This document shows, piece after piece, positions 17,822-26,247 of a stretch of 64,000 bases of DNA; the first letter of the stretch is position 1; every line of letters begins with the position of its first letter. The stretch is from Fuerstiella sp. (GTDB lineage: Bacteria > Planctomycetota > Planctomycetia > Planctomycetales > Planctomycetaceae). The notes under the pieces are model-generated. The model worked only from the letters and a program-made list of their open reading frames with translations. It was not told the DNA's origin and ran no database searches. The stretch lies in assembly GCA_022447225.1 (NCBI GenBank), contig JAKVAZ010000013.1, forward strand, positions 62,001 to 126,000, written 5' to 3'. A program made the translations under genes and the position numbers.

Positions 17822-18319
17822 ATGAAAATCCGATCCTTCGGATCTAACGTACCTGAAATTAACATGACGCCGATGATCGACATCGTGTTTCAGCTGATTG
17901 CGTTTTTTATGGTGATTACGAATTTTGAACAGAATCAGGCAGATGAACGAGTGCGATTGCCAAAGGATCAGCTGGCCCGTCCTCCGGAAGTAAAGCGAGA
18001 AAATTCTTTTACACTGAACCTGGGATTTCTTCGGGACAGTGAAACCGGCCGGATCACAGACCCGGATCCTTATTTGTTCTTTGGAGCGGATCAGGTGAAG
18101 GTCGGGGACTGTGCGGTTCGACTGAGGCAGGAGGCTCAGTTTTACGAAGCACTCGATGTGGATCTGGCCGAAGTCACTGTGGAAATCCGCTCTGACGGAG
18201 ATGTTTCAACGGGACTGGTGCAGGAATTGATCCAAAAATGTCAGGAAGCCCGAGCCTCACAGCAGAGCACCGAAGGATTTCAGCGGTTTGCTCTGAGAGC
18301 AACCCGGAAAACAGATTGA
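17822..18319 (+). CDS. ExbD/TolR family protein (first paralogue)
   Basis: A 165-residue partner of the ExbB-like protein. The N-terminus has the family signature INMTPMIDIVFQLIAFFMV, with the essential membrane aspartate at residue 20 inside the single transmembrane helix. The periplasmic part (residues about 40-165) carries the ExbD fold with a typical C-terminal helix (SDGDVSTGLVQELIQKCQEA). An extra charged segment near residues 55-90 is not in short ExbD proteins. It is 155 bp after exbB and 47 bp before the second exbD. The two paralogues probably form a heteromeric stator with the ExbB pentamer. Confidence 0.93.
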   Translation: MKIRSFGSNVPEINMTPMIDIVFQLIAFFMVITNFEQNQADERVRLPKDQLARPPEVKRENSFTLNLGFLRDSETGRITDPDPYLFFGADQVKVGDCAVRLRQEAQFYEALDVDLAEVTVEIRSDGDVSTGLVQELIQKCQEARASQQSTEGFQRFALRATRKTD

Positions 18320-18366
18320 TGTATCAGCCTGCGTTCGGTCGCCTTTGATCGACCCGGACCCATCGT

Positions 18367-18909
18367 ATGAAAATCCGTAACCGAAATCCGACTGCCGACA
18401 AGATTGAGTCGCAGATGACGCCAATGATTGACGTCGTCTTTCTACTCTTGATTTTCTTCATGTTCACGCTGAAGATTATTGAGCCGGAAGGTGACTTCAA
18501 CATCAACATGCCGCTGAGCCGACCGGCAGAGGCAGCTGTTACGGATGCTGAACTGCCGCCGTTGAAAGTGCGACTGGAAGCGGATCCCGGGACTGGTGAC
18601 CTGCGGAGCCTGCGATTTGGGGATCGAGATCTGGGTGGAGGTCCTGACGCGTTTCGTACGCTGAATGAAGAAATCAACAGGATCGTTCTGGCTTTGCAGA
18701 ATGTGGGGCCGGCCGATGCTGAGGACGGTGCTGAAACGCAGGAAGTGGAACTCGATCCCGATTTTAATCTGGACTACCGGTACGTTATCAGCGCGATCAG
18801 TGCCTGTTCCGGAAGAGTAACAGCTGAAGGTACGACCGTGCCGCTGCTAAGCAGAATTAAGTTCGCTCAGGTTCGCCAGGAAGAACCGTTGCCTGTCACG
18901 GAGCAGTGA
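18367..18909 (+). CDS. ExbD/TolR family protein (second paralogue)
   Basis: A 180-residue second ExbD-like protein. The signature is QMTPMIDVVFLLLIFFMFTL, with the conserved membrane aspartate at residue 22. The periplasmic domain is more acidic than that of the first paralogue, with an insert rich in Asp and Glu near residues 118-130 (PADAEDGAETQEVELDPD). It ends with the usual strand-helix-strand (YRYVISAISACSGRVTAEG). The upstream gap of 47 bp suggests co-transcription with the first exbD. The two paralogues share the N-terminal MKIR start and helix but little of the periplasmic part, which suggests distinct partners. Confidence 0.92.
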   Translation: MKIRNRNPTADKIESQMTPMIDVVFLLLIFFMFTLKIIEPEGDFNINMPLSRPAEAAVTDAELPPLKVRLEADPGTGDLRSLRFGDRDLGGGPDAFRTLNEEINRIVLALQNVGPADAEDGAETQEVELDPDFNLDYRYVISAISACSGRVTAEGTTVPLLSRIKFAQVRQEEPLPVTEQ

Positions 18910-19089
18910 GAGCGAATGCTTCCGGATACAGTCCTGGCTGTCTGCAGAGAGTTCAACCGGCAACGTCGAGTCTGAAGTCAGGGATCAAACTGCAGGTCGT
19001 TACGAGTTTGCACAGTTCAGGCAGTAGCTGTTGTCGCCTATCAACAGTCCGGGACAACGACCTCGTCCGGCGGGCCAGGGATTGATTTT

Positions 19090-19878
19090 TTGAATGACAG
19101 ATTGCCAATTCTGTATTGTGATGATCAGTACGTTGCGATTGCCAAACCCGCAGGCATGTTTGTGCACCGTACGAATATGGACCGACGTGTTCGTGATGTG
19201 GTTGTACAGACAGTGCGCGATCAGTTGCATCGTCCTGTGTTTCCGGTCCACCGAGTTGACCGTCCAGCATCCGGTATTGTGTTAATGGGACTCAGTTCTC
19301 AGGCGGCGTCGGCAGCATCGGAATTGTTCCGTGACCGAAAAGTGGACAAAGCCTATCTGGCACTCGTCAGGGGCTATCCCCCGTATGACGGCCACATTGA
19401 TCGGCCCCTGACCAAACCGGAAGCAGCGTGTGGTGAACCCCTGGAGGCGATAACTGAATTTACGACAGAGCGACGGTTCGAAGTCCCGCTCAGGTCGGAC
19501 CGGTTTCCCACAACACGCTGCAGTCTTGTTCGGGTGTTACCCAGAACCGGTCGGTTCCATCAGATTCGCCGACACCTGAACGGGATCAATCACCCGGTGA
19601 TTGGTGACACGTCCCACGGTGACAGCCGGCAGAATCGTTTTTTTCGGAGATATGCGAACGCCGTTCGGCTGATGCTGCATGCCGCTGAACTCAGATTTCA
19701 CCATCCGGTAACCAAAGAATGTGTCGAGATCCGATGTCCGATGCCGGACGATATGCTGGGGCCATTGACACGACTGACTGACCACAGCCTGCCGGAGACC
19801 GTTCAGCACTGTGAGCCTCCCGGTCATTTGAAACCTCAGGCGGGCATACAGTTTTCAGTACGGCCGGATGGTCTTTAA
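19090..19878 (+). CDS. RluA/TruC family pseudouridine synthase
   Basis: A 262-residue RNA pseudouridine synthase that isomerises uridine in tRNA or rRNA. The catalytic motif HRVDRPASG is at residues 54-62 with the nucleophilic aspartate at 57. The motifs DQYVAIAKPAGMFVHR, KAYLALVRGYP and GRFHQIRRHLNGINHPVIGD follow in the usual order. The short length without an S4 domain, and the KPAGMFVHR start, are closest to TruC (U65 of tRNA), but RluA-type alternatives cannot be excluded. I accept the TTG at 19090 because no ATG in frame precedes the first conserved strand. The gene is 180 bp after the second exbD and may be a separate unit. Confidence 0.88.
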   Translation: MNDRLPILYCDDQYVAIAKPAGMFVHRTNMDRRVRDVVVQTVRDQLHRPVFPVHRVDRPASGIVLMGLSSQAASAASELFRDRKVDKAYLALVRGYPPYDGHIDRPLTKPEAACGEPLEAITEFTTERRFEVPLRSDRFPTTRCSLVRVLPRTGRFHQIRRHLNGINHPVIGDTSHGDSRQNRFFRRYANAVRLMLHAAELRFHHPVTKECVEIRCPMPDDMLGPLTRLTDHSLPETVQHCEPPGHLKPQAGIQFSVRPDGL

Positions 19879-19929
19879 GCGATTCCGTGAATCGGAAAAC
19901 CAGATGGCATACAGCGGGTCATGATCACG

Positions 19930-20721
19930 CTATGAGTGCATCACAAAGCCGCCATCGACGTTGATCGTCTGACCGGTAACCTGAGCAGCCCGTCCGGAAG
20001 ACAGAAACAGGATCATGTCAGCGATGTCCTCCGGGCGCTGCCATGTTTCCAGAGGAATCAGCTTTCGAACCTTTTCATCACCCCATTCCTCATAGGTCAA
20101 CTTACTGTCAGCGGGTTCACGTTCGTTCCATGACTGCCAAACGAGACGGTTGAGCGGCGTTTTTACCATCCCTGGACAAACGGTGTTCACTCGAATGCCG
20201 TTAACCGCCAGGTCTTTGGCCATGATCTGAGCGAGATTAATATTCGCAGCTTTCGAGGCACTGTAAGGCGGATCAGTCTGTGAACCAATCTGGCCGGCGA
20301 CTGACGCCACGAAAACCATTGTTCCGCCACCGTGCCGTATCATGTGTGGACCGACCGTATGAGCAACATTCACCATTCCGGTGACATTCACGTCCAGAAT
20401 CCGTGCCCAGTCATGTGGATTCAGATTGGTGTAGGGGAATCCGTATTTACCGGAACCGATGGCGGCGGCGTGTACAAGGTGGTCGATCGAACCAACGGCC
20501 AGCTCCGTTTCGCTGGTCACACGTTCCACGGCTGCCAAATCAGAAATATCGACCTGAAACTCAATACAACGACCATCGCCACTGTGCTGACTGTTGGCTG
20601 CTGCGATGTCCCAGATGACCACGCGCGCGCCTTCTTCCAGAAATGCATCCACGCTGGCTTTGCCAATGCCGCTGGAACCACCAATGACCAGTGCTACCGA
20701 CTCTTCCAGATGAAGTAACAC
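19930..20721 (-). CDS. Short-chain dehydrogenase/reductase (SDR)
   Basis: A classical SDR of 263 residues that oxidises or reduces an alcohol or ketone with NAD(P). The start is probably the GTG at 20721, with AGGA seven bases upstream, not the TTG of the longer open frame at 20781. The cofactor motif GGSSGIG is at residues 14-20. The Asn-Val-Asn helix (ILDVNVTGMVN) and the catalytic serine of FVASVAGQIG (about 140) follow, then Tyr153 and Lys157 in YSASK. The C-terminal VTGQTINVDGGFVMHS is typical of the family. It is downstream of the methylmalonate-semialdehyde dehydrogenase gene on the same strand (166 bp). A role in the same catabolic route, such as 3-hydroxyisobutyrate-like oxidation, is possible but not shown by the sequence. 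Confidence 0.92.
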   Translation of the reverse strand: MLLHLEESVALVIGGSSGIGKASVDAFLEEGARVVIWDIAAANSQHSGDGRCIEFQVDISDLAAVERVTSETELAVGSIDHLVHAAAIGSGKYGFPYTNLNPHDWARILDVNVTGMVNVAHTVGPHMIRHGGGTMVFVASVAGQIGSQTDPPYSASKAANINLAQIMAKDLAVNGIRVNTVCPGMVKTPLNRLVWQSWNEREPADSKLTYEEWGDEKVRKLIPLETWQRPEDIADMILFLSSGRAAQVTGQTINVDGGFVMHS

Positions 20722-20887
20722 GGCTGAATCCTGCTGTTTGAAATGGAAGGGCTCTGTCCGGGACGGACCCGGAAAAATCAAGTGGGATCTGCAGAACCGG
20801 AATCCTCCGGTCTGTGTGGATAGTTCTCAACACCAAACCGCAGCAAAGCCCCGGGTTGACCCAGGCCACAGACAAGCTGGGCCGCAG

Positions 20888-22384
20888 CTACTGAGATTTC
20901 CAGACCGGATCCTGATGTGATTCATCAACGGAACGGAACCAGCGGGTTAATGTTGTTTTCTGCCGGGTGTAAAACTGTACGCCTTCAGCTCCCTGGATGT
21001 GCAGATCACCAAAGAACGACTGATTCCAGCCGGTGAACGGAAACCATGCCATCGGGGCCGGCACGCTGACGTTGATGCCGATCATACCGGCATTGAAGTG
21101 CTGCTTGAATTCCCGGGCCGCATATCCGTCCTGGGTGAAAATTGAGGCACCATTTCCGAACGGGCACTGTCGTCCGATCGCCAAAGCGGCCTCCAGATTC
21201 TCGGCACGCACAACGGACAGGACGGGGCCAAAAATTTCTTCACGAGCCAGCCGCATTTCCGGCTGTACACGATCCACTACGCTCGGGCCGATCAGGAACC
21301 CCTGCGAATCCGAATGGCGACGGCCGTCCAGAGTCACGTCTGCTCCTTCTGCCTCTGCAATATCCAGATAACCGGCAACGCGTTCCTGGTGTTCGCGGCG
21401 AATCAGTGGTCCCATGTCCACCTGTTCATTCCCGTCTGTGGGGCCAACGCGCAGAGTGTCGGCGTGATCGCAAAGCTGACTGACCAGTGAATCAGCAACG
21501 GAACCAACAGCAACCGCAATGCTGCCTGCCATACAGCGTTGCCCGGCACAACCATAGGCACTGGCTGCGACAGCTTTGACGGACTGATCCAGGTCGGCGT
21601 CCGGCATAATGATCAGATGGTTCTTCGCACCGCCGGCAGCCTGTACCCGTTTGCCGCTGCGAGTTCCTGTTTCATAGATGGAACGAGCAATTGATGTTGA
21701 TCCCACAAAGGAAACGGCTGCCACGTCCGGGTGTTTCAGCAATTGATCAACGCAGTTTTTGTCTCCGTGAACGATACTGAACACACCGGCGGGCAGCCCG
21801 GCTTCCATCAGCAGTTCACCAATCCGTACGGCGGACAGCGGAACTTTTTCAGACGGCTTCAGTACAAAGGCGTTGCCACAGGTGATGGCAACCGGAATCA
21901 TCCACATCGGCACCATGAACGGGAAATTGTAGGGCGTTATTCCGACACAGACTCCAACCGGATGACGAACGGTTTCTGCATCTACAGTCCCTGCAATATT
22001 TGCGAGCGTATCACCCATCAGCATGTTGGGGATCCCGCAGGCGAATTCCACCATTTCCAGCCCACGCTGAATTTCAGCCCGGGATTCTGCCAGAGTCTTG
22101 CCGTGCTCGCGTGTGACGACCGTTGCCAGTTCATCAAAGTCACGTTCGATAAGCTGCCGGAGTCGAAACATGACACGGGCACGTTCGACGGGTGATGTAG
22201 CGGCCCAGGCGGTCTGAGCACCGCTGGCGGCTGCGACGACTTTGTCAGTTTCTGCTGCGTCACACAGAGGAACCTGGGCAATCACGTCACCGGTAGAAGG
22301 ATTGAACACATCCGCTGTCTTCGCGGACGTGATCGTGTGAAATGTTCCGGCTGTCAGGCACGGTACGTGAGATGTAGAGGTCAT
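20888..22384 (-). CDS. mmsA: CoA-acylating methylmalonate-semialdehyde dehydrogenase
   Basis: A 498-residue aldehyde dehydrogenase of the MMSDH/IolA type. It converts methylmalonate semialdehyde (valine breakdown) or malonate semialdehyde (inositol breakdown) to propionyl-CoA or acetyl-CoA with NAD and CoA. The catalytic cysteine is residue 284 in GCAGQRCMAGS, which is the MMSDH form of the motif. The cofactor region ITPYNFPFMVPMWMIPVA and the loop FVGSTSIARSIYETG are also family-specific. Valine and inositol catabolism cannot be told apart here, because no iol or other mms gene is adjacent. It starts at the ATG at 22384 and is followed by the SDR gene. A 515-bp region upstream separates it from a divergent gene. 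Confidence 0.93.
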   Translation of the reverse strand: MTSTSHVPCLTAGTFHTITSAKTADVFNPSTGDVIAQVPLCDAAETDKVVAAASGAQTAWAATSPVERARVMFRLRQLIERDFDELATVVTREHGKTLAESRAEIQRGLEMVEFACGIPNMLMGDTLANIAGTVDAETVRHPVGVCVGITPYNFPFMVPMWMIPVAITCGNAFVLKPSEKVPLSAVRIGELLMEAGLPAGVFSIVHGDKNCVDQLLKHPDVAAVSFVGSTSIARSIYETGTRSGKRVQAAGGAKNHLIIMPDADLDQSVKAVAASAYGCAGQRCMAGSIAVAVGSVADSLVSQLCDHADTLRVGPTDGNEQVDMGPLIRREHQERVAGYLDIAEAEGADVTLDGRRHSDSQGFLIGPSVVDRVQPEMRLAREEIFGPVLSVVRAENLEAALAIGRQCPFGNGASIFTQDGYAAREFKQHFNAGMIGINVSVPAPMAWFPFTGWNQSFFGDLHIQGAEGVQFYTRQKTTLTRWFRSVDESHQDPVWKSQ

Positions 22385-22899
22385 CGTCTGTCTTTGCCGG
22401 TGGAGGCGTAACTGGATTTGAATGAATCGAAATTGTCACGAGTCGACGAATGGATATCTGTCGTTCCTGGCACCGTGTCAGTATTGCAGAAAGGTGCCGG
22501 AACAGGTACCGGTCCCGTGCGGAATACTGTCGGTTGGGTCCACCGGAGAACTCATGACCCTGAGTTTCTGGTTGCAGTCGCGGAATGTCAGTGATCCTCG
22601 GCAACTGTATCTGACTGTACAGTTGCCGGATCAGCAGGCCGGGGGCAGCCATCGTTCAGATGGTCGTCCGGCAGAGCTGTTGCCCAAGTTCGCAGCCGGT
22701 TGATCCTGTTTGACACTGCCTGTCGTTCTGGCTAGTTTGGCGTCTGACCTGTCAGCGGACCAAGAGGTTTCTGACCGTTTCCAAAATGCGTTCCTCTTTG
22801 ATTCTGCGCGTAGCGCCGCATTGTTCCTGAGCCGGCCGTTGAGGCGTTAGCGCTGGATACGATAACTCGCCCACATATCCATCCGGCCTGAGGAAAAAC
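22385..22899. other. Divergent intergenic region
   Basis: These 515 bp separate mmsA (minus) from the DUF1549/DUF1553 gene (plus) and should contain both promoters. The open frames inside have no recognisable protein features. The only clear structure is the inverted repeat at 22599-22628. Confidence 0.5.
22599..22628. repeat. 11-bp inverted repeat, possible operator
   Basis: CGGCAACTGTA (22599-22609) is repeated in inverse as TACAGTTGCCG (22618-22628), with an 8-base spacer. It is a perfect dyad in the middle of the mmsA/DUF1549 divergent region and lacks a T-tract, so a regulator binding site is more likely than a terminator. Confidence 0.6.
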
Positions 22900-25800
22900 A
22901 TGAGTCAGCATCGGCTCATTGTCACGACTGCTTCCTGGGCAGCGGTGTCCTGTCTCCTTAGTGTTTATGCAAACGCCGGTCGTCCCCAGACCCCGCAGGG
23001 CCTTGAGCTGTTTGAAAAACGCATCCGGCCGGTACTCATTCGACACTGTTACGAATGCCACTCATCTGCTGCGAAGGAACTCAAAGGCGGATTGCAGCTT
23101 GACAGCCGTGAAGGTATCCGACGGGGAGGCGAGAACGGACCTGCGGTTGTTCCCGACAACCCTTCTGAGTCACTGCTGATCCAGGCGCTGCAGTACGAGT
23201 CTCTGGAAATGCCTCCGGATTCCAGGTTGCCGGACAGTATCATTTCCGACTTCGTGAAATGGATTCAGATGGGTGCACCTGATCCTCGCGATCACCCTCC
23301 AGGGCCCGATGAGGTTGCCGATCTGTCCTGGAAACTGAGTTTGGAGAGCCGTCGTGACTGGTGGAGTCTGGAGGATGTTATGGAACCAGCGGTGCCGGAA
23401 TCCGCTGATCATTCCTGGTCGGATCATCCCATCGACCGGTTCATTCAGGTGCGATGCCGGGATGCAGAGCTCAAGCCGGCCCCTGATGCCGAACCGCATG
23501 TGCTGCTGAGACGTCTGAGTCTGATTCTCACCGGTCTGCCACCCATGCCGACCGAAGTCGCTGAGTTTGAATCGCTTATGGCCGTGGATCCCGGGACCGG
23601 TTATGAAATCCTTGTAGAGCGTTTACTTGAATCTACTCATTTTGGCGAACGCTGGGCCCGGCACTGGATGGACGTCGTCCGGTTTGCTGAAACCCATGGG
23701 TATGAATGGAACCACGAAATCCGTGATGCGTGGCAGTACCGTGACTATCTGATTCGAGCCTTCAACGACGATGTTCCTTTTAATCAGTTCGTCCGTGAAC
23801 ACATCGCCGGTGATCTGCTTGACTCACCACGGATCAATTCTGAACTGAACATTAACGAGTCTGTAATTGGAACAGCGTTCTGGCGTTTCGGGGAACTCGG
23901 CCACGATAACTGTGTCACATTCCCGGAGATTCGGTTTGACGCACTTGACAACCAGATTGATACGTTCACCAAGGCTTTCCAGGCAACCACGGTTTCCTGC
24001 GCCCGGTGCCATGATCACAAATTTGATGCTGTCTCAACGCGTGACTATTACGCACTGGCTGGCATTTTGGAAAGCTCTCGTCAGGTTGTACAGACAATCG
24101 ACACACCGGAGCGCATCCGAAACCAGGTGCAGCAGCTCAGATCTCTGAAAAAGCAGATCCGTGAGCAGCTGGCCGGTCAGTGGATTCAGTCACTCGGCGA
24201 TGTCGATGGTTTAATACTCGACGTGTTACGACCTGACCGGGAGACGGAGGTTCGTCAACCTGCAGCGGCACTGGCGCAGCAGTTGGCCGCTGATGAGATT
24301 GCCGTGGAGGATCCGTCATCGATCCTGAAGCAGGTGGCCGGGACCAACACTGAACAGGCACTGCGTGTCGCCTGGCGGGAAGCAGGAATCTCCTGTCAAA
24401 AAATTCAGTCGGAACGGGCAGATTTCAACGCTCGGAACTTCAGGCGGTGGTGGTCATTTGATGAAGAGCACCCGGTCGGATGGTCTGCTGCCGGACTTGG
24501 ACCGCAGAACCAGCTCTCGCGTTCCGGGGAGTTCGTGGTGGCCCTGACGGATGACTCGGTGGTGTCGGCTGTTCTGCCAGCCGGCATTTATACGCACTTG
24601 CTTTCCAGTCGGCTCAATGGAACGGTTCAGTCTTCCTGTATGCCAGGAGATTACAGGAATGTAAGTGTCCGTTTTCTGGGTGGCGGGCTGAGCATGATCC
24701 GTCCGGTTGTCGACAGCTGTGCCCTCAACGAATACGTCGGTGGAGGTGTGAAATATCTCAGTGATGACCAGTTCCGGTGGCAGACATACCCGACGCGTGT
24801 TGATGAGTCACATCGGGCGTTTGTTGAATTGACCACCAAATCTGACAACGTTCGCTGGCCCGACCGACCGGGGATGGCGGGAAAGGACGAAGCTCTTCTT
24901 GCTTCTCCTCGTTCGTGGTTCGGAGTTGTGGACGCTGTTGTGCACGACTGCAGCGGTCCACCTCAGACAGAACTCGGGCATCTGCTTCCACTGTTTGAGG
25001 CATCGGAGCCCAGGGATCCGGCTGAGGTGGCGGGTATCTTTCGCGACATCTGTACTGATGCTGTTGCCAGCTGGAAAGCCGGGACCACCACGGACGAGGA
25101 CGTTCGGTGGATTAACTGGATGCTGTCGGTCGATCTGCTTCCGAATTCACTGCAGTGGAATGAAAAGCTGGATCGACTGGTTCAGGAGTATCGTGACGTT
25201 GAGTCACAAATGCCGCTGCCACGGGTGGTTGCCGGGATGGCCGATCACGGAACCGGGTTTGAGTCTCCGCTACTCGTTCGCGGGAACCCCGTTACGCCCG
25301 GGGCGCCTGAACCGCGGCGTTATCTTGAAGTTGTTTCCGGAACCAGACGCCCGTTTGAGTCGATTGGCAGCGGGCGACGGGAACTGGCAGAATTGATTGC
25401 CGGTGCAAAGAATCCTCTGACTGCTCGGGTGATGGTGAATCGTGTCTGGCACTATCTGTTCGGTGCAGGCCTGGTGCGTACCCCGGATGACTTTGGTCAT
25501 CTGGGAGAACGTCCTTCACATCCGGAACTTTTGGACTACCTTGCCTCCGAATTTGTCAGCAACGGCTGGTCGGTGAAACGACTGATTAGGCAGGTTGTGA
25601 CAAGCCGAACATTTCGTCAGTCCAGTGTGTCGACTTCGGAATCCATGCAGGTTGACCCGGAGAATCGGCTCCTGCATCACTTTCCTGTAAGACGACTCGA
25701 AGCAGAAGCCATTCGCGATACAATTCTGGCCGTCACGGGGGGACTGAACCGGACGCAGTTTGGTCCGGGTATTCACCCGCATCGACCGGAGCCAAAGGAG

Positions 25801-26247
25801 CATCGGAAGCTTTACTCAGGTCCACTGGACGGGGACGGGCGTCGAAGTGTTTATCTAAAAATCACTCGTATGGAGGGACCACGATTTCTGGAGCTGTTCG
25901 ATATGCCTGATCAGACAGCCACACGTGGCCGTCGTGATCAAACCAATGTTCCGGCTCAGGCGCTGGCGCTGCTAAATGATCCGTTTATTATCGGGCAATC
26001 AGTCAGGTGGGGGAAGGTTCTGGCCACCAGGGATGATGCTTCCATTGTGGATCGAATCAACCATCTTTTTCTGCAGGCGCTGTCCCGTTCTGCCGATTTT
26101 CGGGAACAGCGTCGAATGCTCAGTTTTGTGAATCAGCTGGCAGACCTGCACGGGGTGCCGCCGGAAAATATTCTGTCCAGCCCGGTGATCTGGCAGGATG
26201 TGGCGCATGCAATACTGAACATGAAAGAACTGGTCTATGTCCGATAG
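22900..26247 (+). CDS. Planctomycete cytochrome c-type protein with DUF1549 and DUF1553 domains
   Basis: A 1,115-residue exported protein of the PSCyt1-PSCyt2/PSD1 family, characteristic of Planctomycetes and some Verrucomicrobia. A signal peptide (residues 1-27) is followed by the N-terminal cytochrome-like domain with the haem motif CYECH at 50-54 and the usual MPP residue near 107. The DUF1549 domain contains HFGERWARHWMDVVRFAETHG and ends at a second CxxCH (CARCHDHKFDA, 367-371). Then comes a roughly 300-residue beta-rich insertion, possibly carbohydrate-binding-like, before the DUF1553 domain with ARVMVNRVWHYLFGAGLV and DQTNVPAQALALLNDPF. These proteins are believed to act in polysaccharide use, but biochemical proof is lacking. 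The gene overlaps the DUF1501 gene by 11 bp, the usual pairing. Confidence 0.93.
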   Translation: MSQHRLIVTTASWAAVSCLLSVYANAGRPQTPQGLELFEKRIRPVLIRHCYECHSSAAKELKGGLQLDSREGIRRGGENGPAVVPDNPSESLLIQALQYESLEMPPDSRLPDSIISDFVKWIQMGAPDPRDHPPGPDEVADLSWKLSLESRRDWWSLEDVMEPAVPESADHSWSDHPIDRFIQVRCRDAELKPAPDAEPHVLLRRLSLILTGLPPMPTEVAEFESLMAVDPGTGYEILVERLLESTHFGERWARHWMDVVRFAETHGYEWNHEIRDAWQYRDYLIRAFNDDVPFNQFVREHIAGDLLDSPRINSELNINESVIGTAFWRFGELGHDNCVTFPEIRFDALDNQIDTFTKAFQATTVSCARCHDHKFDAVSTRDYYALAGILESSRQVVQTIDTPERIRNQVQQLRSLKKQIREQLAGQWIQSLGDVDGLILDVLRPDRETEVRQPAAALAQQLAADEIAVEDPSSILKQVAGTNTEQALRVAWREAGISCQKIQSERADFNARNFRRWWSFDEEHPVGWSAAGLGPQNQLSRSGEFVVALTDDSVVSAVLPAGIYTHLLSSRLNGTVQSSCMPGDYRNVSVRFLGGGLSMIRPVVDSCALNEYVGGGVKYLSDDQFRWQTYPTRVDESHRAFVELTTKSDNVRWPDRPGMAGKDEALLASPRSWFGVVDAVVHDCSGPPQTELGHLLPLFEASEPRDPAEVAGIFRDICTDAVASWKAGTTTDEDVRWINWMLSVDLLPNSLQWNEKLDRLVQEYRDVESQMPLPRVVAGMADHGTGFESPLLVRGNPVTPGAPEPRRYLEVVSGTRRPFESIGSGRRELAELIAGAKNPLTARVMVNRVWHYLFGAGLVRTPDDFGHLGERPSHPELLDYLASEFVSNGWSVKRLIRQVVTSRTFRQSSVSTSESMQVDPENRLLHHFPVRRLEAEAIRDTILAVTGGLNRTQFGPGIHPHRPEPKEHRKLYSGPLDGDGRRSVYLKITRMEGPRFLELFDMPDQTATRGRRDQTNVPAQALALLNDPFIIGQSVRWGKVLATRDDASIVDRINHLFLQALSRSADFREQRRMLSFVNQLADLHGVPPENILSSPVIWQDVAHAILNMKELVYVR

